From Wocania_A spongiicola (GTDB lineage: Bacteria > Bacteroidota > Bacteroidia > Flavobacteriales > Flavobacteriaceae): a DNA stretch of 64,000 nucleotides. The notes below the pieces were generated by a model that saw only the letters and a program-made list of their open reading frames with translations, was not told the DNA's origin and did no database searches. The stretch is from positions 1 to 64,000 of the forward strand of contig NZ_JAMFLZ010000009.1 of NCBI RefSeq assembly GCF_023502325.1, given 5' to 3'. The translations under genes and the position numbers were made by a program. The stretch's first letter is position 1. Each line of letters begins with the position of its first letter. Below, piece by piece: positions 28,649 to 38,299 of the stretch.

Positions 28649-28649
28649 T

Positions 28650-28657
28650 TATATTTG
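28650..28657 (+). promoter_or_regulatory. -7 box (TATATTTG) four bases before a start codon
   Basis: Exact TAnnTTTG match directly after the purA terminator and ending four bases before the ATG at 28662. No TTG box is seen at the right distance. If used, the message would be leaderless. Confidence 0.35.
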
Positions 28658-28661
28658 ATTT

Positions 28662-29804
28662 ATGAATGATTTAAATTTTAATATTTACAACATCACTATA
28701 ATCTCAGGAGTTATACAAGGATTTATATTTAGTCTTATAGTTTTAACTCAAAAAAAATATATTACCAATAACACTATTTATTTAGGTTTAGTAGTTCTTT
28801 TCTTATCACTAAGCAACTTACAATATTGGTTTTTAGACACTCAACTAGCAAACGTCTATTCATTTATAAAGTTAATTTACATTCCTTGGCATTGGTTAGT
28901 TTTACCCATGTTTTATTTATATGTACACAAATTTATTGGTCGTAAAAAACTCAATTATAAAATCAAATTGATTCTAATATTACCCTTTTTTATAGTTTTA
29001 TTAATCCATATTACATACATCTTATTAACGCATTCATCAGATAGTATAAACAAAATTGCTTCACATTTTCAAAGAGGAATATATGTATATATAGAATTTT
29101 TATCTTTTATTTTTAATATCCTAATCATGGTTTTTGTATATAGAATGATTTTAAAACATGAAAGAGACAAAAGCTATGATATTACATGGGTGAAATCTGA
29201 AACTAACTGGTTAAAAAAATTAATCTATACAGGGGTAATTGTATGTTTTTGCTGGTTTTGTGCTTTAATAATTGTTGTTATTTATAATTTGAATAAATCA
29301 TATATATTCTATCCGATGTGGATTGGAATTTCTGTGCTAGTCTATTGGATTGGTTATGTAGGCATAAATAAATCCAAAGATTTAAAAAAAAGAATTGAGT
29401 TAAGAAAAAAAAGGATCTCAATTTTAAAAAAAAGTAAGCTAGTGCCAAATCTACAAGAAAACTCTAAAGGGTTTTATAAACTAGAAATCTATATAAAAGG
29501 AGAGAAAAAGTATTTAAACCCTAATTTAACTTTAAAGGCAATATCAAAAGAGCTTAGTCTAAGCGAAGGGTATCTGTCACAATTAATAAACAAAAATACT
29601 GACTCGAACTTTAATGACTATATAAATTTATTAAGAATTGGAGAATCAAAAGAAATGCTAGCTAATCCCGATTATAATAATTATACCATAGTCGCTATTG
29701 GTTTAGAATCAGGTTTTAATTCAAAATCCAGTTTTTATTCAGCGTTTAAAAAGCATACAGGAAAAACACCAATGGAGTATAAAAAAGATGTCCGGAATCC
29801 TTAA
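28662..29804 (+). CDS. AraC-family transcriptional regulator with an N-terminal membrane domain
   Basis: A 380-residue protein. Residues about 10-235 hold six to seven hydrophobic helices (for example IISGVIQGFIFSLIVLTQ and FIVLLIHITYILL). A basic linker (KKRIELRKKRISILKK) leads to a C-terminal AraC/XylS DNA-binding domain with two helix-turn-helix units (LKAISKELSLSEGYLSQLIN and IVAIGLESGFNSKSSFYSAF), ending in TGKTPMEYKK. This layout, a membrane sensor fused to AraC HTH, is frequent in Bacteroidota. The ligand is unknown. It lies 75 bases before the lipoprotein gene and may control it. Confidence 0.9.
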   Translation: MNDLNFNIYNITIISGVIQGFIFSLIVLTQKKYITNNTIYLGLVVLFLSLSNLQYWFLDTQLANVYSFIKLIYIPWHWLVLPMFYLYVHKFIGRKKLNYKIKLILILPFFIVLLIHITYILLTHSSDSINKIASHFQRGIYVYIEFLSFIFNILIMVFVYRMILKHERDKSYDITWVKSETNWLKKLIYTGVIVCFCWFCALIIVVIYNLNKSYIFYPMWIGISVLVYWIGYVGINKSKDLKKRIELRKKRISILKKSKLVPNLQENSKGFYKLEIYIKGEKKYLNPNLTLKAISKELSLSEGYLSQLINKNTDSNFNDYINLLRIGESKEMLANPDYNNYTIVAIGLESGFNSKSSFYSAFKKHTGKTPMEYKKDVRNP

Positions 29805-29879
29805 CTTCATATAGAAACTGGACTTTATATGATAATACAACACTAATATTGTTTCATCTATTAACAAAAATAAAATAAC

Positions 29880-31208
29880 ATGAAGCAAACATTTTTAAAA
29901 GCAATTCTTTTACTATTCATTACCATAGTGTTTACAAACTGTGATAAAGAAGAAATAACTACAGAACAACAAGGCAATATTGAAACCGTAAGCATTACTG
30001 AAGTTCAAAATTTATTTAGTATTGACGAATTTTCAAAAAATTCAAAACAAAAAAATGAGCCGTACGCTATTCCAAACCTAGACTTCATTTCTCACGAAGA
30101 AATTACTGATAGTGAAGAATTGCTAACTATAATACCTGCGTATACCAATTACCAAAATGTTTATAGCCGAATTTTATTACTAAAAATAGAAGATTCTATC
30201 GAATCTGTAATTTTCAGCATGGTAAGAGATGAAAATTCAAGTACTGAACAATTTTCAGGAAAGCTCTATATCACAGATTTAGATGGCAACTACATTAATG
30301 CCTTTAAAGTTGTTGATGACATATTGGTATCGAGGTTTCTAAAACCTACATCAATAGAATCAAAATCCTCAAAAAGCCTAACAACTTCTAAAGGAGATGA
30401 AGATGAAGAAGATTGTTGGGGTATTGCTTGCGGTATGGAAGGCGAGGAAGTCGTTATAAATGCAACCAAACCTAAAAATATCAATTATATCCCGTTAGAA
30501 ATTTTGTACCTAGGTGGAGGCGGTGGTAGTATCAATAATACTTGGAGTCCAATATCTGGTGGTGGAAGCACTGGTAGTACAGGTTGCTCTGAAGGTTATA
30601 TTAAAGATGGTAATGGGAATTGTGTAGCTACAGTTGTAGTTGTAGCTCCAGACAACCCAATAACGGATATGAAAAAATTCTTAAATTGTTTTGACTCTAC
30701 GCAAAACGCTGAACTTACAATTTATGCTGACCAGCCTGTTAATAATTCTTCTCTACCCATAAGTAGTTCTGGAGACCCTGGTCACGCCTTTGTATCCATA
30801 ACACAGAATGGAAACACAGTTTCTTTTGGGTTCTATCCAGATCAAAAAGCTAAATCATTTGGTGCAGCAGATGGAGCAATAGGAAATAATCAAAACCATG
30901 AATATGACGCAAGCATTACTATTAATATATCTGGTTCAATCTTATCTGAAATATTAAATTTTGCTAATACAATTCCTACTAGCTACAATATTAATCTCTA
31001 TAATTGCACTGATTATGTAATAGATATTTCAAATTTTACTAGTTTGAATTTACCTAATTGTTTCGCTATATATCCAGGTATAGGTAATGGTGGTTCAAGC
31101 CCTTCTGTTTTAGGGCAATATATTCGGGGTTTACCTGAAAGCGATAATTATTCAATAAATACGACTATAGCAAATGGGCCTGCTCAATCAGGAAATTGTA
31201 ATAATTGA
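29880..31208 (+). CDS. Lipoprotein with a C-terminal putative Cys/His (permuted papain-like) domain
   Basis: A 442-residue protein of no family I can name. Seen: a lipoprotein signal (hydrophobic 5-18, FTNC, Cys21), an N-terminal domain (about 25-170) ending in a Ser/Lys/acidic stretch, a Gly-rich linker (about 213-235), and a small Cys-bracketed motif GCSEGYIKDGNGNC. The C-terminal domain (about 265-442) has PGHAFVSI with His302, and YNCTDYVIDI with Cys376. A His then Cys order about 75 residues apart recalls permuted NlpC/P60-like (LRAT/YiiX) enzymes. That assignment is an inference. The layout (lipoprotein anchor, linker, small motif, end domain) resembles polymorphic effectors. A small membrane protein gene follows after 48 bases. 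Confidence 0.65.
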   Translation: MKQTFLKAILLLFITIVFTNCDKEEITTEQQGNIETVSITEVQNLFSIDEFSKNSKQKNEPYAIPNLDFISHEEITDSEELLTIIPAYTNYQNVYSRILLLKIEDSIESVIFSMVRDENSSTEQFSGKLYITDLDGNYINAFKVVDDILVSRFLKPTSIESKSSKSLTTSKGDEDEEDCWGIACGMEGEEVVINATKPKNINYIPLEILYLGGGGGSINNTWSPISGGGSTGSTGCSEGYIKDGNGNCVATVVVVAPDNPITDMKKFLNCFDSTQNAELTIYADQPVNNSSLPISSSGDPGHAFVSITQNGNTVSFGFYPDQKAKSFGAADGAIGNNQNHEYDASITINISGSILSEILNFANTIPTSYNINLYNCTDYVIDISNFTSLNLPNCFAIYPGIGNGGSSPSVLGQYIRGLPESDNYSINTTIANGPAQSGNCNN

Positions 31209-31256
31209 TTATTTATCAAATGGATATTAACTTAAATTATTCCTAATCTAATTAAG

Positions 31257-31661
31257 ATGAAAACAAAATTAAACTCATTTAAACAGCTAAACTATCTTAA
31301 AGTTCTTTCAATTATTATTTTTTTAATAATTACTAGAAACAATCCACATGCTCTCATACCAATGCTCTTAGTATTAATAACATCTTTGATTTATACTTTT
31401 ACAGAATTTGAACATACTATAATGCCAATACTAGCATCTGTTGGAGTGATTTTGGTTTTATTTTCATTTATAAAAAACAAAAAAAATATTTTAATTATTG
31501 GTTATTTTCTAACATATATAATTTTAATAGATATGTTATTAGACAAGAATTTATGGGAAAGAATAGATAAAGAAATTTATTTTTTCATTACCACTATTAG
31601 TTACATAACTTTATCAATTTATATTATTGTTAAATCTTTTAAGATAGTTAAATTAAAATAG
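31257..31661 (+). CDS. Small polytopic membrane protein, possible partner of the upstream lipoprotein
   Basis: A 134-residue, very hydrophobic protein with four to five predicted transmembrane helices (YLKVLSIIIFLIIT, LIPMLLVLITSLIYTF, MPILASVGVILVLFSFI, ILIIGYFLTYIILIDMLL, FFITTISYITLSIYIIV) and no recognised domain. The ATG at 31257 lies 48 bases after the lipoprotein stop codon in the same direction, and a terminator follows, so the two are likely cotranscribed. An immunity or accessory role toward the lipoprotein is a guess from position and size only. Confidence 0.65.
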   Translation: MKTKLNSFKQLNYLKVLSIIIFLIITRNNPHALIPMLLVLITSLIYTFTEFEHTIMPILASVGVILVLFSFIKNKKNILIIGYFLTYIILIDMLLDKNLWERIDKEIYFFITTISYITLSIYIIVKSFKIVKLK

Positions 31662-31687
31662 TGTTGATTTATTATAATAACAAATAT

Positions 31688-31718
31688 AAAACACTTCAAA
31701 CAATTTTGAAGTGTTTTT
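31688..31718 (+). terminator. Terminator after the lipoprotein/membrane-protein pair
   Basis: A stem of at least 12 bp (31689-31700 with 31704-31716, ACACTTCAAA / TTTGAAGTGT core) followed by T residues. It closes the cassette on its right side, as the purA terminator closes it on the left. Confidence 0.8.
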
Positions 31719-31760
31719 AGGTATTTACAAAATAGCGAACTATAATAAAAAACATTCCAA

Positions 31761-32696
31761 ATGAAAAAAATATTCCACATCTGCCTTCTAGTATTCTCAA
31801 TTTGCGTTTATTCCCAAAACAACTCTATAGATTCTTTAGAGCTTACAAATAAAACCAGAATTGAAGTCGATTTACTTAAAATAACCCAAACTCCGAAAAG
31901 TAGAAATTATCAAAATATAAAATCCTTAAATACTGTAGCAGATTATATAAAATCTGAATTAATCAAGGCTTGCGATTCCGTTATTTTCCAACCATACAAA
32001 GTAAACGGAGCCATTTATAAAAATGTTATCGGTTCCATTGGTATGGAGCACAAAAAGCGTATTATTATTGGGGCACATTATGATGTATGCGGCAATCAGC
32101 AAGGGGCAGATGATAATGCTAGTGGCGTTGTAGGATTACTTGAACTAGCACGCTTGCTTTCAAAAGAGCAATTAAAATACAGAATAGATTTTGTAGCCTA
32201 CACCTTAGAAGAACCTCCATTTTTTAGAACCAAACAAATGGGAAGCTATGTTCATGCCAACTATTTACACACAAACAACATTCCTGTAAAAGGTATGATT
32301 TGTTTAGAAATGATTGGGTATTACAGTCAAAAAAAAGGGTCTCAAAATTATCCAATACAAGAAATGGCTATAGAATATGGCACTATTGCCGATTTTATTA
32401 CCGTAGTACAAAGTGAAAAAAGTGGTGCGTTTGGGAAGCAAATTGAACTACTAATGAAACAACAGCATGTAATTAAAACTAACTCTTTTAAAGGCTCTAG
32501 TTTGGTTGCAGGTGTAGATTACTCTGACCATTTAAACTATTGGAATTTTGACTACCCTGCTGTAATGATTACAAATACCGCTTTTTATAGAAATAAAAAT
32601 TATCACACTAAAGACGATACTATCGAAACTTTAGATATTGATAAAATGAGAGCTGTTATAAAGCAATTATATTTAACCATTAAAAATTTAAAATAA
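31761..32696 (+). CDS. Secreted M28-family zinc peptidase
   Basis: A 311-residue exported metallopeptidase. The signal peptide spans about residues 1-19 (ending VYSQ). The M28 metal-site signature is visible: GAHYDV (His at about 106), GADDNASGVVG (Asp at about 119), the TLEEPPF Glu pair (about 151-152), LEMIGYY, and a late His in YSDHLNYWN. The family removes N-terminal amino acids or cyclises glutamine. Periplasmic or extracellular peptide scavenging is likely. It stands after a terminator and has no clear operon partner. Confidence 0.9.
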   Translation: MKKIFHICLLVFSICVYSQNNSIDSLELTNKTRIEVDLLKITQTPKSRNYQNIKSLNTVADYIKSELIKACDSVIFQPYKVNGAIYKNVIGSIGMEHKKRIIIGAHYDVCGNQQGADDNASGVVGLLELARLLSKEQLKYRIDFVAYTLEEPPFFRTKQMGSYVHANYLHTNNIPVKGMICLEMIGYYSQKKGSQNYPIQEMAIEYGTIADFITVVQSEKSGAFGKQIELLMKQQHVIKTNSFKGSSLVAGVDYSDHLNYWNFDYPAVMITNTAFYRNKNYHTKDDTIETLDIDKMRAVIKQLYLTIKNLK

Positions 32697-32779
32697 TCAC
32701 GCTTTAAAATCATAAAAAAAACACAACAGATAATTAAACATTATTATTATCGTTATTTTTGCTACAAACAAATTTTACT

Positions 32780-34597
32780 TTGAGACTATCTTATCTTTTT
32801 TATATCCTACTTTTTATTGTTTTAGGGCAACCCCAATTTAGTCAAGCTCAAAAAAAAATCAAAATTGAGTACTCAGGTTTTTTAAACTTTGATGAACTTA
32901 AATATCCTGGAGCAAAAATTTTAACCCGAGATGATTCAGAACAGGTACATATTATCCATGAAGATATTAATATGTGGTGCGATAGAGCCATCCATTATGG
33001 TAAAGAAGATTTTATTGAAGCTTATGGTAATGTAATTATAAAACAGGGAGATACCATAACTATGATGTCAAAATATGTTGAATATAGTGGTATAACACAA
33101 TTAGCATTTGCCAGTGGCGATGTGGTTTTAGAAAACCCTGATTCAAAAATTTCATCTGACACATTATATTTTGATCGTGTAAAACAACAAGCGTTTTATA
33201 GAAACGGTGGTAATGTAGAAATTGACTCTTCAGGAACTATTACCAGTAAAATTGGGCGCTATTACATGGATGCAAAAAAGTATAAGTTTGTAGAAGATGT
33301 AGTTTTAACTAATGATAGTACAGTAGTAAATTCCAATTACTTTGACTTTTATGATGAAACTGGTCATGCCTACCTCTTTGGCCCTTCAACCATAACTACA
33401 CCCGAAAGCAAAACCTATTGTGAAAAGGGCTTTTACGATACCGAAACTAAAATAGGATATGCAGTAAAAAAAGCAAAAATAGATTATGAAAGCAGAACCA
33501 TAGAAGGTGATAGCTTATATTTTGACAACAATACTAGTTTTGCATCTGCTACCAATAATATTACTGTAACTGACACAATAAACAAAAGCATTATAAAAGG
33601 GCATTATGCTGAAGTATACAAGCAAAAAGATTCTATGTTTATAACAAAACGTGCTTTAGCTATTACTGAACAACAAAAAGATTCTATTTATATACATGCC
33701 GATACTCTTATGGTTACAGGCAAGCCTGAAAAAAGAATAACTAGAGCCTTTAGAAATGCTCGCCTTTTTAAATCGGACATGAGTGCTAAAGCAGATTCTA
33801 TACATTCGAATCAAGAAACTGGCTTAACAAAACTTATAAATATTTCGCGTTTTGATAATGATGATGCCTTTTCTGTAAAACGAAAACCTATCCTTTGGAA
33901 TATTAAAAATCAAATGACTGGTGATACTATTCATTTAAAATCTAATCCTGAAACCGAAAAATTAGATTCGCTTATTGTATTTGACAATGCCTTTATTATT
34001 AGTAAAGACACTTTGGATGCAGGTTACAATCAAATAAATGGTAAAAAGCTAGTGGGCTTATTTGATGATGATAATGAGTTATATCAAGTAGATATTTTAA
34101 AAAATGCACAATCTATTTACTATTTTAGAAATGACCTAAACGAACTTATTGGTATAGATAAATCAAAATCTGGAAGCATTAAAATTTCTATAGTAAATCG
34201 GGACATTGAGGAAGTAAGGAAGATTAATCAAATAGATGGCGATATTTACCCAGAATCTAAGTATCCAAAAAACGAAAAGCTTTTAAAAGGTTTTGATTGG
34301 AGAGAAGATGAACGTCCTAATAGTGTTAAAGACCTATTCGCAGATGATCCTCCTCTAGTTTTGCCAGTTATAAAAGGTTTGGAAGATTATGTACCTCAAA
34401 AAGATTATGTAGATGAAGATGTACTGGAACGTGTTAAAAAAGCAGAAAAAGAAGCTAAATCAGCTTCAAAAGAAAAATCTAAAGCTTCAAGGAATTTGCC
34501 TAAACCAACTAAAAAGAAAATTATTCCACCCAAGCTAACGGAGGCAGATAAAAAGAAGTTAAATAATGCCAGTGGTGTCTCAAAAGAGCAACAATAA
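32780..34597 (+). CDS. OstA-like protein (LptA/OstA domain, envelope)
   Basis: An envelope protein of about 605 residues with OstA/LptA-type repeated beta strands (YGNVIIKQGDTITM, ASGDVVLENPDSKISSDTL, and more to about residue 330). It has an N-terminal hydrophobic signal ending FSQAQ and a Lys-rich C-terminal tail. LptA-like folds carry LPS across the periplasm, and Bacteroidota hold such long OstA-like proteins, so a role in LPS transport is likely but inferred. No ATG exists near the N terminus. TTG codons at 32759 and 32780 are the candidates. The first overlaps a TATTTTTG box (32754-32761), so I prefer 32780. The stop codon abuts the next ATG. Confidence 0.82.
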   Translation: MRLSYLFYILLFIVLGQPQFSQAQKKIKIEYSGFLNFDELKYPGAKILTRDDSEQVHIIHEDINMWCDRAIHYGKEDFIEAYGNVIIKQGDTITMMSKYVEYSGITQLAFASGDVVLENPDSKISSDTLYFDRVKQQAFYRNGGNVEIDSSGTITSKIGRYYMDAKKYKFVEDVVLTNDSTVVNSNYFDFYDETGHAYLFGPSTITTPESKTYCEKGFYDTETKIGYAVKKAKIDYESRTIEGDSLYFDNNTSFASATNNITVTDTINKSIIKGHYAEVYKQKDSMFITKRALAITEQQKDSIYIHADTLMVTGKPEKRITRAFRNARLFKSDMSAKADSIHSNQETGLTKLINISRFDNDDAFSVKRKPILWNIKNQMTGDTIHLKSNPETEKLDSLIVFDNAFIISKDTLDAGYNQINGKKLVGLFDDDNELYQVDILKNAQSIYYFRNDLNELIGIDKSKSGSIKISIVNRDIEEVRKINQIDGDIYPESKYPKNEKLLKGFDWREDERPNSVKDLFADDPPLVLPVIKGLEDYVPQKDYVDEDVLERVKKAEKEAKSASKEKSKASRNLPKPTKKKIIPPKLTEADKKKLNNASGVSKEQQ

Positions 34598-35785
34598 ATG
34601 ACATCCGATTTTTTTAAATATCAAGCACAAACCTCTCCTCATCCTTTAGCCATGGAAATTTTTCATGCTAATGGTTCATACATTTATGATATTAATAATA
34701 AAGCCCATCTGGATTTTGTAGCTGGGGTTTCTGCATGTACACTAGGGCATAACTACCCAAAAGTAGTTAATGCCATAAAATCTCAATTAGATAAGTATAT
34801 GCATGTTATGGTTTATGGAGAATATATTCAAAAACCAGCAGTAGAGCTCACAAAACTATTGGCAGAACAACTCCCACAATCTTTAGAAAAAACCTATTTA
34901 ACAAACTCTGGAACCGAAGCTATTGAAGGCGCATTAAAATTAGCAAAACGAGCTACAGGACGAATCGAAATTATAGCTGCAAATAAAGGGTATCATGGTA
35001 ATACCATGGGGTCAATGAGTGTTATGGGCTATGAAGAACGTAAACAAGCCTTTCGTCCATTGCTGCCAGGGGTTAGGTTCATTGATTTTAATAAAGAAGC
35101 AGACTTAAAGCATATTACTACTAAAACCGCTTGTGTTATTTTAGAAACCATTCAAGGTGGTGCAGGTTTTATCGAACCAGAAAATGATTATTTAAAAAAA
35201 GTTAGAAGTCGTTGTAATGAAGTTGGAGCCTTATTGATTTTAGATGAAATCCAACCTGGGATAGGTAGAACAGGCAAGCTTTTTGGTTTTCAGCATTATA
35301 ATTGCATTCCAGATATTTTGGTTACAGGAAAAGGTTTAGGAGGAGGAATGCCAATTGGCGCATTTACAGCTTCTAGCAAGCTCATGGATTTACTAAGCAA
35401 TAAACCCAAGTTGGGTCATATAACAACCTTTGGAGGGCATCCAGTTATTGCAGCTTCAGCTTTAGCAACTTTACAAGAGGTAATCCAAAGTAATTTAATG
35501 CAACAAGCTTTAGAAAAAGAGCAACTATTCCGAAAACTTTTAGTGCATCCCTTAATTCAAGAAATACGTGGTAAAGGATTAATGCTTGCCATAATTACAC
35601 CTTCTGATGCTATTACAAATTCGCTAATTCTTAAATGTCAAGATGCTGGTTTAATACTTTTTTGGCTTCTTTTTGAGCCTAAAGCAGTAAGAATTACACC
35701 CCCTCTTACCATCTCAAATGAAGAAATTGCTAAAGGATGCTCTATTATTATTAATATTTTGAATACTATTCAGCAAGAAAATTAA
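34598..35785 (+). CDS. Class III PLP-dependent aminotransferase
   Basis: A 395-residue member of the acetylornithine/ornithine aminotransferase superfamily. Seen: GVSACTLGHNYPKVV, TNSGTEAIEGALKLAKRAT (PLP phosphate site), YHGNTMGSMSVMG, LILDEIQPGIGRTGK, and the PLP-binding lysine in VTGKGLGGGMPIGAF (about 243-257). The substrate cannot be told from sequence alone. It begins directly at the stop codon of the OstA-like gene, an arrangement that suggests translational coupling. Confidence 0.9.
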   Translation: MTSDFFKYQAQTSPHPLAMEIFHANGSYIYDINNKAHLDFVAGVSACTLGHNYPKVVNAIKSQLDKYMHVMVYGEYIQKPAVELTKLLAEQLPQSLEKTYLTNSGTEAIEGALKLAKRATGRIEIIAANKGYHGNTMGSMSVMGYEERKQAFRPLLPGVRFIDFNKEADLKHITTKTACVILETIQGGAGFIEPENDYLKKVRSRCNEVGALLILDEIQPGIGRTGKLFGFQHYNCIPDILVTGKGLGGGMPIGAFTASSKLMDLLSNKPKLGHITTFGGHPVIAASALATLQEVIQSNLMQQALEKEQLFRKLLVHPLIQEIRGKGLMLAIITPSDAITNSLILKCQDAGLILFWLLFEPKAVRITPPLTISNEEIAKGCSIIINILNTIQQEN

Positions 35786-35936
35786 TTTTCAATCTGTTGA
35801 AAATCAAACAAAACCGTATTCAAAACCACATTCTTAGCACAACTGTTGATTACTTTGTTAAAAACATTTGGGATATAAGCTTTAAGAATTAGAATAGAGC
35901 CTTAAATTTATTAACGAAGAAACTTACAATGTGCTT

Positions 35937-37325
35937 ATGGAGTTTAGTCATAATGACAACAACAATTTGCCTCTTACAAAGTTTGAATCGATGTTAAAAA
36001 CTAATCATGTTTTATTCTTCGATTCAGAAGAATTTGAAAACATCATTCACCACTATCTTAATCAGGGTAAAATTGCTTTAGCAAAAAAAGCCATTAAATT
36101 AGGTTTAGATCAGCACCCAACTTCAATTAATTTAAAACTTTTTAAAGTAGAGATTTATGTTTTTGAAGACAAATTAGCTGATGCCGATGCTTTGCTAAAT
36201 GAGCTTTACTCTTTAAGTCCTCTAAACGAAGAAATTTATATTCAGAAAGCAAATGTTTTATCAAAAAAAGATGAGCATTTAAAAGCTATTGAGGTTTTAA
36301 AAAAAGCACTAAAGCTTACAGATGATGTTGTAGACCTGTATTCCTTAATAGGAATGGAGTATCTGTTTTTAGATAGATTTGAAGATGCCAAAACATACTT
36401 CATGAAATGTTTAGAGCAAGATTTAGATGATTACTCTGCTCTATATAATGTTATTTATTGCTTTGAATTTCTTAACCAAAACGAGGATGCAATATCCTAT
36501 TTAAATGTATTTTTAGATAAAAACCCATATTGCGAAGTTGCATGGCATCAATTAGGAAAGCAATATGTAATTTTAAAAAAATATAAAAAAGCGTTAGCAG
36601 CTTATGATTTTGCTATTATTTCTGACGACACATTTGTTGGTGCGTATTTGGAGCGCGGAAAAGTTCTTGAAGAGTTAAAGCGCTACGAAGATGCAATTGA
36701 AAATTATAATATCTCTCTTCAATTAGATGAGCCAACCTCTTTTGCACTATTACGAGTTGGTAATTGTTACGAGAAATTAAAGAATGACGACTTAGCAGTT
36801 CAATATTACTACAGAACTGTGCATGAAGACCCTTTATTAGATAAAGGATGGATTGCTATTACTAAGTTTTATAATAAAAAAAGAAACTACCAAAAAGCGT
36901 TATATTATATTAATAAAGCTATTAATATTGATACAGAGAATGTAATGTATTGGAAGTTATATTCGCAAATCAATCAACGTTTAAAGCTATATGAAGAAGC
37001 AGAACGCGGATACAAAAAAACTTTAGAATTAGGCAATTACGAACTAAACACATGGTTATCTCGAGGAGATTTGTTAATTAAATTGGGTGAGCCCCAAGCT
37101 GCAATATATAATTTTGAACAAGCTATTGAGTTTTATCCAGAAAATGCTGAAATAGAATTCAGATTAGCCGGACTTTATTTTTCTTTAAATGAAAAAAGCA
37201 AAGGCACTTTTTATTTAAAAAATGGATTAAAGCATAACGAAGAATACAACTTTATAATTGAAGAACTTTTTCCTGAAGTTTCTAATAAAATCTTTGTAAA
37301 AAACTTACTAAAAACAAATCTATAA
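35937..37325 (+). CDS. TPR-repeat protein
   Basis: A 462-residue protein made largely of tetratricopeptide repeats (about ten; for example AYLERGKVLEELKRYEDAIE and WLSRGDLLIKLGEPQAAIYN). No signal peptide is apparent, so it is probably cytoplasmic and a protein-protein scaffold. A GTG at 35931 is in frame, but the ATG six bases later is preferred. It precedes the two DUF368 genes by about 50 bases. Confidence 0.85.
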   Translation: MEFSHNDNNNLPLTKFESMLKTNHVLFFDSEEFENIIHHYLNQGKIALAKKAIKLGLDQHPTSINLKLFKVEIYVFEDKLADADALLNELYSLSPLNEEIYIQKANVLSKKDEHLKAIEVLKKALKLTDDVVDLYSLIGMEYLFLDRFEDAKTYFMKCLEQDLDDYSALYNVIYCFEFLNQNEDAISYLNVFLDKNPYCEVAWHQLGKQYVILKKYKKALAAYDFAIISDDTFVGAYLERGKVLEELKRYEDAIENYNISLQLDEPTSFALLRVGNCYEKLKNDDLAVQYYYRTVHEDPLLDKGWIAITKFYNKKRNYQKALYYINKAINIDTENVMYWKLYSQINQRLKLYEEAERGYKKTLELGNYELNTWLSRGDLLIKLGEPQAAIYNFEQAIEFYPENAEIEFRLAGLYFSLNEKSKGTFYLKNGLKHNEEYNFIIEELFPEVSNKIFVKNLLKTNL

Positions 37326-37378
37326 GTAAACGTTTCACTAAAATGCATACCTTTGGTTTAAGCAAAAATTAACAAAGT

Positions 37379-38299
37379 ATGCAAAGACGTTTTATAGATT
37401 ATCTAATTATTTCTTTAAAAGGAATTGCCATGGGTGCTGCCGATGCTGTTCCTGGGGTTTCTGGTGGTACTATTGCTTTTATTTCCGGTATTTACGAAGA
37501 ATTAATTTCAACTATTAGTAATGTCAATCTTTCATTATTTAAAACACTTTTTTCTAAAGGCTTAAAAGCATTTTGGCAGCAAGCCAACGGAAACTTTTTA
37601 ACAGCGCTTCTATTAGGTATTATTGTAAGTTTTGTATCATTTATGAGGCTTGCAAAATATTTACTAGAATACCACCCTATTTTAATCTGGTCGTTCTTTT
37701 TTGGTTTAATAGTGGCTAGTATTTATTTTGTTGGTAAACAAATTACCAAGTGGAATATCGCTGTGATAATATCCTTAATTATTGGAGCATGCATTGCTTT
37801 TTATATTACTACACTTCCTGCTCTAGCAAATAATGACAATTCGTGGTTCTTATTTTTAGCTGGAGCTATTGCTATTTGTGCTATGATACTTCCTGGTATT
37901 TCAGGTTCTTTTATTTTAATAATTCTTGGCGCTTATAAAACATTAAGTAATGCTTTACATGACTTCGATATAAAAAAAATAGCTGTTTTCTCAATAGGTG
38001 CTCTTGTAGGCTTACTTAGTTTTAGCCGTATTTTAAAATGGTTGTTTAAACATCATCATAATATAACATTAGCACTGCTTACTGGATTTATATTCGGGTC
38101 TTTAAATAAAGTTTGGCCTTGGAAAAAAACTTTAACATGGCATAGAAACTCAAAGGGAATAAAAACACCTCTATTAGAAGAAAGTATTTCGCCTTTTTCT
38201 TTTGAGGGTGAAAACCAAATCACAGTTGCAATTATTTTAATGATTCTTGGTTTTTTAACTATTTTTATTCTTGAAAAACTAGGTTCGAAAAAACAATAA
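37379..38299 (+). CDS. DUF368 membrane protein (undecaprenyl-phosphate translocase, PopT type), copy 1
   Basis: A 306-residue polytopic protein. The DUF368 signature is seen at the N terminus (KGIAMGAADAVPGVSGGTIAF) and again as MILPGISGSFILIILGAY (about 165-182), as expected for its inverted-repeat fold. DUF368 proteins have been shown to return undecaprenyl phosphate across the membrane for peptidoglycan and O-antigen synthesis. A TACCTTTG box lies at 37348-37355. It overlaps the second copy by one base. Confidence 0.92.
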   Translation: MQRRFIDYLIISLKGIAMGAADAVPGVSGGTIAFISGIYEELISTISNVNLSLFKTLFSKGLKAFWQQANGNFLTALLLGIIVSFVSFMRLAKYLLEYHPILIWSFFFGLIVASIYFVGKQITKWNIAVIISLIIGACIAFYITTLPALANNDNSWFLFLAGAIAICAMILPGISGSFILIILGAYKTLSNALHDFDIKKIAVFSIGALVGLLSFSRILKWLFKHHHNITLALLTGFIFGSLNKVWPWKKTLTWHRNSKGIKTPLLEESISPFSFEGENQITVAIILMILGFLTIFILEKLGSKKQ

